61,215 nt of DNA. Source: an uncultured Gammaproteobacteria bacterium (lineage in GTDB: Bacteria; Pseudomonadota; Gammaproteobacteria; CAKMZV01). Shown piece after piece: positions 1-9,315 of the stretch (position 1 is the first letter of the stretch; every line of letters begins with the position of its first letter). The stretch lies in NCBI GenBank assembly GCA_929200535.1, contig CAKMZV010000010.1, forward strand, positions 1-61,215, read 5' to 3'. Both the position numbers and the translations under genes were made by a program. Below the pieces are notes generated by a model. The model did not search any database. It saw nothing but the letters and a program-made list of their open reading frames with translations, and was not told the origin of the DNA.

Positions 1-443
1 TGATTTCTTGTTTTATATAAAAGACAAAAGCCATCATCATTGCATTTTTGGATAGGGGCAATCTCTTTTCGACCAATTGTGCTATCATCTGTGTAAGTGC
101 CACTGGTATTTTTGTAATAGAATTGTAATGTTTTATAACGTGAATTCTCCACATCTTCTTTAGGGTGTTTGATAAACCAAATATCCTCAATGGGTATTTC
201 TTTGTAGCTAATATTATCACAATATATTGGGATAAGGCGATCACCAAATGCTGCTCGTGTGTCTTTGTAATAATCATTGGATCCTAAGCGTGATCTTGGT
301 CCTTTGTAGTCGGGATTTTCATACCAGTCAGTGTTATGGAAAAAGCCTCCGCCCGTTTGTCTTAGTCCATCTGGCCACGTATAACAACTTGAAAGGAGCA
401 TTGAGATCAATATGACGAAGAGATAACGAGTGATTTTTTTCAT
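1..443 (-). CDS. Small lipoprotein after TpsA, possible immunity protein (3' end outside window)
   Basis: An open frame begins with ATG at 443 and runs off the left edge after about 147 codons. Its ATG overlaps the TGA of the exoprotein gene (ATGA), so the two are probably translationally coupled. The protein starts with a lysine-containing n-region and a short hydrophobic stretch ending in the lipobox LSSC (Cys about residue 20), so it should be a lipoprotein exposed to the periplasm or outer membrane. The mature part begins YTWPDG and contains several Tyr/Trp-rich segments. I recognise no family. Position directly after a polymorphic-toxin-like C-terminus is where immunity genes normally lie, and lipoprotein immunity proteins are known for type VI lipase effectors; that role here is inference. 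Confidence 0.75.
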   Translation of the reverse strand, partial: MKKITRYLFVILISMLLSSCYTWPDGLRQTGGGFFHNTDWYENPDYKGPRSRLGSNDYYKDTRAAFGDRLIPIYCDNISYKEIPIEDIWFIKHPKEDVENSRYKTLQFYYKNTSGTYTDDSTIGRKEIAPIQKCNDDGFCLLYKTRN

Positions 444-3400
444 TGTTGTTTGTCCTTTTTGTTTTTAAAATAGTCTGAGTGCCCTGGCTGGCTCCAAGTA
501 TAGGGCTTAAATATATTAAGAGGATAGCTGACATAATCGCCATCATTACGTATTGGGAGTTCAACATTGTTTCCACCCCCAAACCGTGCTTGTATATCCT
601 CCTTACTATTCTGAAACGGTCTCCAAGGATTACCAAAGGTGTTATAGGTATGCCCTCGATTGGGGTTGTTTTTTGCTCCTTGTTCCAGAATGAGTGTACC
701 TTGGGAGTGTGCGTGAACTTTAAGGTTTTCTGTTTCACTTAGCCATTGATCGGCTTGTTTGCTATTGGCTGAGCCAATGCCGATATAGTCCACTGCGGAT
801 TCGATGACATCGTATAAAAGACCGTATGTGGGATTGTGCCAAATTTGCGGGTCTTTATTGCCTGTCATTTTTTGCGCTGCTGTTTTGGCGTCTTTATCAT
901 CGTTTAGTATCCCATTGATAAAGACATCATCACTATGTAGATTGCCTATTTTCTTTAAGGTAGGGGTTATTCCTGTGCCTTTGGCAAAAATATCGAAATC
1001 GTTTTTGATTTGCTTTTGTCCATCTTTTGAGAGTAGGCGGTTATCCACGTTTATATTGGCATCTAAGCCCCCGGTTTGCCAGTCTCGGTCGATGGTTTGG
1101 GTGTTGTTGAGGTCATTATTGCCGCCGATTAGGGTGCCTTGTTTGGTTTTGCCGATGGTGGCGAGGGTGGTGCCTTGTTTGTCTGTGCCGTTGTTGTTGG
1201 CTCCGAGGGTGAAGTTGCTTTGGCTTAGGCTGAGGTTAATGCCATTGCTGTTGCTTTTGTCGGTGTCTTTGAGGTTTTCTTCGGTGTAGGTATTGACTTG
1301 CCAGTCGAGGTTGCCTTGGTCGGTGAGGGTGCCGTCGTTATTGATGAGGGCATTGGCGATTAAGCCCCCTTTGTTGTGTAGGGTGTTGGCTTTGATGCGG
1401 GCTGAGTTGGTGCCGATCAATTGGGTTTGTTGTGCAGTCCATGTTTTGTTTGAGGAATTTTCACCTTTGCTGATGCTGAGGCTGTTTGGTGCACCACTTT
1501 CATTCAGTCCTGCATTTTGACTTTGGTTGGAGCCTTGGCTTTGTTCGGTGTTTTGCACGCTGGCGAGGGTGAGCTCATCAATATCAACGGTGAGGTTGTC
1601 GGCAATGACGTTGGCTCCTTGAATGAGCCCTGTATTGGCGGTTAGATTGATGTTGGTAGCGTTGATATTGCTCAGCGTATGTTGGGTGCCTTCGGTGCGT
1701 TGTCTGTTTTTGCTGAAGCTGAGACTACCTCCAGTTATTCCTTGGTCACTGGCAGTGATGGTTTGGCTTTTGGAATCGCTGCCGCTTTCACTGCTGTTAT
1801 GGCTGATGCCACTGAGGATATTGAGTTCATCGGTTTGGATGGATAGGGATTCGGCGTTGATGGCACTGCCGATTAGGGAGGTGCGTTCGGCGGTGCGGAT
1901 GGTGAGGTTGTTTTTAATGTTGAGGTTGCTACCTTGGTAGGTTTGGGTTTGGGTGCGTTGGTATTGGTTTTTTTCTTCGTTGGTAGCACTGCCTGAGACA
2001 TAGAATCCAGCACTACCTGTTTTGCCAGCGGCATTGGCTCCGTTTTTAGCCGCTTGTAGGGTGGCGTTTGCGAGTTGGGCCTCAGCTGCGATGAGGTTGG
2101 CTGTAAAGTCTTTGATACTATCTGGGTCTCGTTTTCCTGCATCAATTTCTTTTTTAGCTTTTTCTAAGGCTTCAGTGGCTTTGGCAACGTCTTGTGTGGC
2201 TTGGCGTACGTGGTTGGCTGATTGAAGTGTATCGACATAGGCATTTTTGATGCCAATTTCTATTTTTTGGGTGAGGGTGCGTTGTTGTTCTTCAGTGCTT
2301 TGAGTGTTATTAACTCCTTTGATAGTAAGGTTAGTGGCAAGGAGTTGGGCATCATCGGCTTCTAAATTTAGGGCTTGGAGGGTGAGGTCGTTGTCGGCAT
2401 CAATAATCAAGGAGCCCGCTTGAATGTTAGCATTTTTATGGGTGGTTTTTTGGTTGATAGTAGTTTTGCTGTTTTCTGTGCGTTCTACTCCTGCGACACG
2501 TAGGGTGGCTTTGTCTTTGTCTAATTTACTACCAAGTCCATTGATACTGGTTTGGCTTTTTTTGGTTTTGCTGAGTTGGCTTTCTTTGGCTGCAAGAATA
2601 TTCACATCGGTGGCTTTGAGGTAGGCGTTTTTATTGATGTTTAGCGTGCTTCCTTGAATCAGGATTTCATTGTTTGCCATGGCGATAAGGTTATCGGCTT
2701 TGAGGCTGGTGACGGCGGCTTGGGTTTGGCTGTTGTGTGTTTCTTCTGCTTGATCGGTGATGATGGGTCCTGTGTGTTCAAGGAGTTTTTCACCAATTAA
2801 GCCACTGCCAGCAACGAGGGTTGTTAGCCCTTCTGAAAGTTCTCGTAGCCCACCTGAGAGTCCGCTTTTGTTATAGCTATAGTTGCTGTTTTTAAGCTCT
2901 AAGGCTTGCATTTTGATATTATCAGGTCCATTCTTGGCAAATTGTATGCGTCCGAGGTTGTCTTTTTTAATGGCACCTTTGTCATCTTTTAGGACGGTGC
3001 GTTGTCCGATAATGGCTTGTTGGTTGGCACTGAGATTACCGCCGATAAGGAGAATGTCTTTTTTTGCATTGAGTTTGAGTTTGCCACCTGAGTTGAGGGT
3101 GAAGTTGGCAGCACGTTGATTGCTGGCACGGTGTCCTTTGTTGCTGTAGTCAAAGGCTCCTTCACGGCTTTTGCTATAGCTGTGGTTGCTTTGGTTTATA
3201 CCACTAATAAGGTTGAGGTTTTTGCCCGCACTGAGGTTGAGAGTGCCGGTGGTGTTGTGGATAGCGGATGCGAGGAGGTTGAGGTTGCCTGCGGTTTGGA
3301 TGGTGATGCCGTTGGCACTGTTGATGGTGCTGGCTTGGTGGGTGGCTTTGTTGTTGGTTGCAGTGTAGTCGGTGGTTTCACTTCCGTCGAGGAAACTGCC

Positions 3401-6400
3401 ACCTGAGGTTTCGGTTTTTTTGCGGCTTTCGCTTTGGGTGTTGATGACTGATTGTTGGGTGTAGTTGCCACCAACGATGAAGGTGCCTTTGTCACCAATA
3501 TCAATGTCGGTGCCTTGGAATGTGAGGTCACCTCCAGTTTGGATTTGCATAATTTTTCCAGTTTTGAGGGTGCTTACGGTGTGGTCTGTACGATTGCGTT
3601 GAACTTCCCATTTACCTTCGTTACTGAATTTGCGTTGTTCAAGGGCGAGGCTGTTAAATTGCATATTGCCGGTGAGGTTGGCGATGAGGTTTTGATCGGC
3701 TTGGATGTTTCCTGCAGTGTCGGTGAAGCTGTTGCCTTGGATGTGGAGATCACCTCTTGATTGAATGCTGGCAATGGCATCTATGCCACTGCTTTTGAAG
3801 TATTGGCTTCCTTCGGTAGCACTCCATGTGGTGCGATTGGTAAGGGTGCTGGCTTTTAGGAGGGCGTAGCCTTGGCTTTTGATTTCACTGCCGATGTTGT
3901 CGAGGCGTTTTTGAGCAATAAGGTTTAAGTTGCCGCCTGAGCGAATACCAGTTTGAGTTGCCTTATCACGGGCACCAGTGAACCAGCTGATGCTGTTGGT
4001 GGTGCTTTGGTTGAGGATGTTTTGAGCTTGGAGGGTGAGGTCGTTGCCACTTTCGATATTGCCGTCTATATTGCGAATGTCGCCTTCGACTTCTAAGTTG
4101 AGATCATTGGTGGCAACGAGGTATCCAGAGTTATTGACATCACCTGAAATGTCAAGGTCGATATTGTCTGCCATCATAATGGCACCGTCACGAATAATGA
4201 TGCGATCGCGGGTGTTTTGAGAGAGGTGGATTTTGGGGACGAGGACGTTTTTACCGTTAATGTGTTCATATTCGTACCAGATTATGTCTTTTTTTAGAGC
4301 GGCGATTTGTTCTGCAGTGAGTCTGATGCCGACTTTGAGTTGAAGATCTTCAGAGACATCGATTGCGTTGTCGTAGAGGCGTTGCATTTGCTCGTCCATG
4401 GTGTTGATGTCGTCTTCAAGGTAGGGTTTGTGGCTGAGTTGGGCGATGGTTTCAGAGAGAATTTGTTGTTCGGTGTAGGCATCGGCAAAGACGGTTACTC
4501 CAGCTTCGTATGGGTTGAAGCCGATACGCTCAAAGAAGTAGGCAGAGGCAAGGAATTTTTCATTGTCAGTAAAGCGGGTGCGTGATTCGATGAGGTAGAG
4601 GCTGTCAGGATTACGGTTGGCGGCGAGTTGGTAGGCGGCATTGAGGCGTTGGGCACTTTTTTCTCGTTGTGTTTCGTCAGTGAGGGGTTTTTTTCCGTCA
4701 ACTATTGTGTGTTTTTTGGTGATTGTTTTTGTGTTTTTTTTCTGGATGCCAGTTATGGCAGTATGGTCTGAGAAGGTATAACCATCATTATTGCCATTTG
4801 AACTAAGCAGGGAAATGGGGTCCAGTGAGCCTTGTTCTTTGGCAACGGAAGCAATGGATAGTGTGTTGGCGGTGAAGTCACCGCTACGAGCATCCACTGC
4901 ATTAACAGAGGGAGGCGTGATGCCATTTTTGATATTTTGACTGTTGCCTGTAATACCATCTGAAGCACTAATTGAGCCACCTATTTTACTATTTCGACCT
5001 CTTATTTGTATAGAAACAACGTGGTAACTAATCCAGCGCGTATGATATTTTTTCTCACATCCACACCATCCGCCATTCCATTTATAGTACCCATCTAACG
5101 CCGCTTTACTCTCTTTTAGCCAATATTGTTCTTGTAATTCTTGGGTTGTGTTTGAAATGGTATTGACGTTAGCCATAGTTAAATGCGCATTAGAACGAAT
5201 AATGCTGAATTGATTATTTACAATGTTACTATCAAGAATCATATTGCTGTTGGATATGATATTCCCTTTTTGATATGGGTTGACTCGTTCAGTCCATAGG
5301 CTTTCGGATTTATGTGTTGCATAGGGAGAATTTCTTTGCCCGTTATCGTAACCTGGATGGGCAGTGTAGTATACAGTTTTGGTTTGAGTGGTCTTTCTTA
5401 TAAAATTTCCGGTATAGGTATTGGTTAAAGTATTGGTTCTGAGAGTCATTGTTCCGGCACTTTTAATTGCCGCAGCTTGGTTGTAAATACTACTGTTACG
5501 GGAGTTGTTTTTATGAATATGTAGGTTGCCTGCACTGTAGATGGCTGCGTTTTCATAGTTGTTTAGTGCATTCACATTAAGATCCATATTACCACCAGAG
5601 TAAATATACCCGTTGGCTTGATTATTAAGAGAAGAGGTTGCGTTAATGGAAAGATTTTTTTGAGCGGCAAGGACGTGGCTATTTGTGTTAATGGTATGAG
5701 CATTTAGGGTAAGGTTGCCACGGCTGTTGAAATCTTCTGTGAGATTGAAGTTACCATTGAATGTCAGGTTGTTGGTGCCTGTGCCTCCGATTAGCTCGAG
5801 TGTGGATTGCTGAAATGCGTGGTTAAGGTTGAGTGTTAAGTTATTATCAGAGCGTATGATTCCTTGTAGGTTGTTTTTATCGGTGCTATCACTTTTCAAT
5901 GTTAGGGTTTGTTTACCGTAGATGGTGGTGTTTGATGTATTTTTAATAGTGGAGACATCGAGGTTTAATTGGTTAAAGGCAAGGTTGGCTTGGTTGTCAA
6001 TAGTATTGGCGTTGATATTGAGGGTGTTTGTGCCGTTTTGCTGTGCTTGGTTGGTGAAGGTGTCGGTGATATTGAGAGATATATCACCCTGATCTCGGAA
6101 CCAGTTTGCAGTGGTGAGGATGAGGTCGTTGGCATTTAGGGTGAGTTTGTTTTGGACATTGATGGAGCCTCCTGTTTGTAACCATTCGCCAGTTAAGGCG
6201 AGATTTTCACCAATGAGGGCTCCTGTATTCCCTTGGTTGAAGGTGCTTGTTAGGGTGATGCTGTCTGCTATGATCTTGCCGTAATTGTTGACGCGTTTAA
6301 TGGAATTATCAGCACGAATATTTTTGGCTTTGAGAGTGGCTGAGTTGGTGTTTTCTATGGTGGCTTGAGTATGTTTAAGAAGGAGAGTTTTATTAAGGTT

Positions 6401-9292
6401 TAGAGTGCCTTGGTTAGTGAGATTAGTGCCGCCAAAGGTGAGGTTATCAGCGTAGAGTTTGCCGCTGTTGTTTAGGGTGGTTACTGCTGTGGCTTGAATA
6501 TCGCCGATGGTTTGGATGGCTCCTTTGTTGATGAGGTTTTGTGTTTGAATGGTTATGTTATCTCGTGAGAGCCATTTTGCTGTTGTTGAGTTAGTGATGG
6601 TGTCATTTATATTCCAGAGAGCTGTATTAGTGATGATAAAGCCATTATTGTCGAGGCTGTTTGCTTGAATACTGGCTTGCCCTGTTGTGGTTAAGTTGCC
6701 TTGATTGTCAATGGTATTGGCTTGGATGGTTGCATTGGTGAGCTGTAATGAGCCTTCTCCTAAGTTATTAAGTTGTTGTGTATTGATTGTGTTTTGTCCA
6801 AGTGAGAGGAATGTGCCGTAGTTATTGATGGTTTGAATGTTGTTGGTTTTGAAGTGCGTTTGTGAGAAGAGTTGAGCACCACGATGATTATTTAAGTTTT
6901 GACCTGTGAAGGTGAATTGTTTTTTAATACCAAAGTTACCGTGGTTATTTAGTGTGCCAGAGAGAATGGCTGTATCATAGGCATTGATGGTGCCGTGGTT
7001 AGTGATGTTGGCTGGAGCGTTTAGTGTGCCATTAGATAGGATAATTCCTGAGGATTGATTGTTTAGAGTGGTGCTGTTAAAGTTACTATTACCTTGGGTG
7101 TAGATTGTTCCTGAGTTTGAACTGTTGGTGTGGTTTAGGGTGAGGTTTTGAGCGGTTTGTAATAGACCTTGGTTATTAAGTTCTTGCCCATTGAGTGTGA
7201 GGTTCGTATTGGCAAGGATTTTTCCAGTTTGGGTGTTTTCTAATTGATTGGCATAGATTGTTGAGGTGTTGCTGGTTTGTATGCCGTCCGAGTTAATAAG
7301 GCGAGTGGTAGTGGCGTTGAGGGTTTGGGTAAAGAGGATGCCTTGGTTATTGAGTTGGTTAAGGGTGAGTTGGCTGTGATTGCTTTGCAGATGTCCATTA
7401 TTGGTAAGGAGATTGGCATTGATTTGTTGATCCTGAGCAATCCAAGTGCCGTGGTTGGTTAAGGTGCCTTGGGTGTTATCATATTGGCTGTTGCCTTGGG
7501 TATTTAGGTAGCCTGTGTTGAGTAGGTTATTTCCTGTGAAATGGCTGGTGCCGATAAGGAGGATAGTGCCTTGATTGTTTAGGCTATTGTGGTGGGTGCT
7601 GTTACCTCGGATAATGATTGTGCCACTGGTGGCGTTGGTGGTGTGGGCTTGGTTGTTGAGGTTTCCTACGGTTTCGAGATGGGCATTGTTGTATAGGTTA
7701 GTACCGTTAAAGAAGCTATTTCCTTGGGTGTATATGGTGCCTAAGTTGGTGCTGGCAAGGCTATTTATGTAAGTATTATTGGCACTCTGAATAAGACCGG
7801 TATTAAGTAGGTTAGCACCAATTAGACTGAGATTTTGATTAGATAGGAGGCGTCCGGTATTATGGATATGCTGAGTGTTGAGTGTTAGGCTAATAGTGGA
7901 ATCAATAATGCCGTGGTTAGTGAGTTTATCGTCAATAGTAAGTTGCCATGCTCCGTTAAGATCATTGAGGGTGCCTTGTTTTTGATTGGTAAATTGCTTG
8001 GCGTTGAGCGTTAGTGTGATGATATCCCAGTCACTATTGTTGGTGAGTTGTGTGATGTTTAGGGTAGCTTTTTTTGCTTGTAAATCTTGCATTTGTATTT
8101 GCAATTCCTGTGCCTGAATATTGAGGGAGTTGCTTATTATCGATTGGTAGAGGGTGCCACTGGTCGTTTGAATATTAACGTGATCTGCTACTATGGTGTG
8201 ATTAATTTTGGTGTTGAGGGTATGGGCGTTGAGTTTGAGTTCGTTTGGGGTATATATGTCTCCTGTAATGTTTAGGTTGCCGAGTGTATTTAGGTGGATT
8301 TTTCCTTGTTTACTGTAGGTTTGGTTAGTTTGAGTAAGGCTTGTCGCATTGACGTAGATGTTTTTTTCGCTGAGGAGGTTTTTATAGGTTAGGTTGCCGT
8401 TGGCATCTATGTGGATATTGTCTTCGGTGGCGATGAGGGTGTTGTCGAGTTTTACACCAACTCCTTTTTCGGTGGCTATTAGGCGGATGTTGCCAGCGTA
8501 CATTGAGCCGATGGCTTGTATTGATAAATCGCCTGTTGCGGTGCGTTGGAGTGAGTTGATTAGGTGTTTGTCGTATTGGTATTGCCCATTACCTGCTTGG
8601 ATTTCTAAGTTTTTTCCTGCGTGTAAGTCGCCTCGGATTTTGTGGATTTGTGAAATAAGACGTAAGTAGTTTGCTCCGCGTGCATCTAAGCCAAGGTTAC
8701 TGCCTTCAGCTCCTTCAATAAGGAGTTCGCCTTGGGTGATTTGATAGAGATCAGGACGTCCATTATTTAGGATTGCCCTGCCTGTAATGAGGGAGATATC
8801 GTTGGTGTTGATAAATCCAGCTCCTTTGGCGTATATGCCATTAGGATTTGCTAGGATGAGCGCGGCGTTTTTACCAAATATTTCTGTGTAGCCGTATAGG
8901 TGGCTGATTTTATCACTGGTTACTTGGTTGAGGATGAGACTGGCTCCGTCTCCTGTATTAAAGTTAGGGTTGGCGTAGGTGGAGCCACCGAGGTGGCTGA
9001 TACCGACTTTGTCGCTGTTGTTGATAATTAAGCCACTGGGGTCAACGTCAAATTGATTGTAGTTATTGACAGATACGCCTTGATTGTTCGGGCGAGCAAT
9101 ATTGATTATCTCTACTCCGTTGGGCGCTTTATCTACCTCTGTGTTGGTGGAGCCATCGATTTGTACGGCTGCATTGACTAGCATTGTTTGAAAGAGAAAA
9201 CAGCAGGCTGTTATGGCTGTTGCAAAGCGGTGTAGTATCCCTTTTTGAGGAGTGGAGGATAGCAGAGTGAATTGAGGTGGATGTTTTTTCAT
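440..9292 (-). CDS. Two-partner secretion exoprotein (TpsA, FHA/CdiA type) with C-terminal alpha/beta-hydrolase-like domain
   Basis: This 2950-residue protein has an extended signal peptide (to about residue 41, ending VNAAVQ), then the TPS secretion domain with its hallmark NPNGI at about 150 and SLITG soon after. A very long Asn/Thr/Gln/Leu-rich region of haemagglutinin-type beta-helix repeats follows (motifs such as LNNQG, NLTLN). The last 170 residues differ in character. They hold FINGI, YNPT-like HNPTYG, a nucleophile elbow AHSQG (Ser about 2863), NDGDYV (Asp about 2917-2919) and PGHSDY (His about 2938), which together suggest a lipase or esterase fold. No VENN motif is present, so it is not a typical enterobacterial CdiA-CT junction. 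It is secreted by the TpsB gene 23 bp upstream. The secretion role is firm; the toxin role is inferred. Confidence 0.93.
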   Translation of the reverse strand: MKKHPPQFTLLSSTPQKGILHRFATAITACCFLFQTMLVNAAVQIDGSTNTEVDKAPNGVEIINIARPNNQGVSVNNYNQFDVDPSGLIINNSDKVGISHLGGSTYANPNFNTGDGASLILNQVTSDKISHLYGYTEIFGKNAALILANPNGIYAKGAGFINTNDISLITGRAILNNGRPDLYQITQGELLIEGAEGSNLGLDARGANYLRLISQIHKIRGDLHAGKNLEIQAGNGQYQYDKHLINSLQRTATGDLSIQAIGSMYAGNIRLIATEKGVGVKLDNTLIATEDNIHIDANGNLTYKNLLSEKNIYVNATSLTQTNQTYSKQGKIHLNTLGNLNITGDIYTPNELKLNAHTLNTKINHTIVADHVNIQTTSGTLYQSIISNSLNIQAQELQIQMQDLQAKKATLNITQLTNNSDWDIITLTLNAKQFTNQKQGTLNDLNGAWQLTIDDKLTNHGIIDSTISLTLNTQHIHNTGRLLSNQNLSLIGANLLNTGLIQSANNTYINSLASTNLGTIYTQGNSFFNGTNLYNNAHLETVGNLNNQAHTTNATSGTIIIRGNSTHHNSLNNQGTILLIGTSHFTGNNLLNTGYLNTQGNSQYDNTQGTLTNHGTWIAQDQQINANLLTNNGHLQSNHSQLTLNQLNNQGILFTQTLNATTTRLINSDGIQTSNTSTIYANQLENTQTGKILANTNLTLNGQELNNQGLLQTAQNLTLNHTNSSNSGTIYTQGNSNFNSTTLNNQSSGIILSNGTLNAPANITNHGTINAYDTAILSGTLNNHGNFGIKKQFTFTGQNLNNHRGAQLFSQTHFKTNNIQTINNYGTFLSLGQNTINTQQLNNLGEGSLQLTNATIQANTIDNQGNLTTTGQASIQANSLDNNGFIITNTALWNINDTITNSTTAKWLSRDNITIQTQNLINKGAIQTIGDIQATAVTTLNNSGKLYADNLTFGGTNLTNQGTLNLNKTLLLKHTQATIENTNSATLKAKNIRADNSIKRVNNYGKIIADSITLTSTFNQGNTGALIGENLALTGEWLQTGGSINVQNKLTLNANDLILTTANWFRDQGDISLNITDTFTNQAQQNGTNTLNINANTIDNQANLAFNQLNLDVSTIKNTSNTTIYGKQTLTLKSDSTDKNNLQGIIRSDNNLTLNLNHAFQQSTLELIGGTGTNNLTFNGNFNLTEDFNSRGNLTLNAHTINTNSHVLAAQKNLSINATSSLNNQANGYIYSGGNMDLNVNALNNYENAAIYSAGNLHIHKNNSRNSSIYNQAAAIKSAGTMTLRTNTLTNTYTGNFIRKTTQTKTVYYTAHPGYDNGQRNSPYATHKSESLWTERVNPYQKGNIISNSNMILDSNIVNNQFSIIRSNAHLTMANVNTISNTTQELQEQYWLKESKAALDGYYKWNGGWCGCEKKYHTRWISYHVVSIQIRGRNSKIGGSISASDGITGNSQNIKNGITPPSVNAVDARSGDFTANTLSIASVAKEQGSLDPISLLSSNGNNDGYTFSDHTAITGIQKKNTKTITKKHTIVDGKKPLTDETQREKSAQRLNAAYQLAANRNPDSLYLIESRTRFTDNEKFLASAYFFERIGFNPYEAGVTVFADAYTEQQILSETIAQLSHKPYLEDDINTMDEQMQRLYDNAIDVSEDLQLKVGIRLTAEQIAALKKDIIWYEYEHINGKNVLVPKIHLSQNTRDRIIIRDGAIMMADNIDLDISGDVNNSGYLVATNDLNLEVEGDIRNIDGNIESGNDLTLQAQNILNQSTTNSISWFTGARDKATQTGIRSGGNLNLIAQKRLDNIGSEIKSQGYALLKASTLTNRTTWSATEGSQYFKSSGIDAIASIQSRGDLHIQGNSFTDTAGNIQADQNLIANLTGNMQFNSLALEQRKFSNEGKWEVQRNRTDHTVSTLKTGKIMQIQTGGDLTFQGTDIDIGDKGTFIVGGNYTQQSVINTQSESRKKTETSGGSFLDGSETTDYTATNNKATHQASTINSANGITIQTAGNLNLLASAIHNTTGTLNLSAGKNLNLISGINQSNHSYSKSREGAFDYSNKGHRASNQRAANFTLNSGGKLKLNAKKDILLIGGNLSANQQAIIGQRTVLKDDKGAIKKDNLGRIQFAKNGPDNIKMQALELKNSNYSYNKSGLSGGLRELSEGLTTLVAGSGLIGEKLLEHTGPIITDQAEETHNSQTQAAVTSLKADNLIAMANNEILIQGSTLNINKNAYLKATDVNILAAKESQLSKTKKSQTSINGLGSKLDKDKATLRVAGVERTENSKTTINQKTTHKNANIQAGSLIIDADNDLTLQALNLEADDAQLLATNLTIKGVNNTQSTEEQQRTLTQKIEIGIKNAYVDTLQSANHVRQATQDVAKATEALEKAKKEIDAGKRDPDSIKDFTANLIAAEAQLANATLQAAKNGANAAGKTGSAGFYVSGSATNEEKNQYQRTQTQTYQGSNLNIKNNLTIRTAERTSLIGSAINAESLSIQTDELNILSGISHNSSESGSDSKSQTITASDQGITGGSLSFSKNRQRTEGTQHTLSNINATNINLTANTGLIQGANVIADNLTVDIDELTLASVQNTEQSQGSNQSQNAGLNESGAPNSLSISKGENSSNKTWTAQQTQLIGTNSARIKANTLHNKGGLIANALINNDGTLTDQGNLDWQVNTYTEENLKDTDKSNSNGINLSLSQSNFTLGANNNGTDKQGTTLATIGKTKQGTLIGGNNDLNNTQTIDRDWQTGGLDANINVDNRLLSKDGQKQIKNDFDIFAKGTGITPTLKKIGNLHSDDVFINGILNDDKDAKTAAQKMTGNKDPQIWHNPTYGLLYDVIESAVDYIGIGSANSKQADQWLSETENLKVHAHSQGTLILEQGAKNNPNRGHTYNTFGNPWRPFQNSKEDIQARFGGGNNVELPIRNDGDYVSYPLNIFKPYTWSQPGHSDYFKNKKDKQQ

Positions 9293-9315
9293 TTTAGATT
9301 TTGTCAGTTTAATGA

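Noticed and set aside
440-1500. A classical CdiA VENN-delimited toxin domain.
   Set aside because: No VENN motif was found in the C-terminal part; the toxin-like domain was judged from the hydrolase motifs instead.
804-8669. Many open frames on the plus strand, and in other minus-strand frames, within the large exoprotein gene.
   Set aside because: They lie inside one continuous 2950-codon gene with clear TPS features, have skewed low-complexity translations and no recognisable domains, so they are shadows of the repetitive coding sequence.
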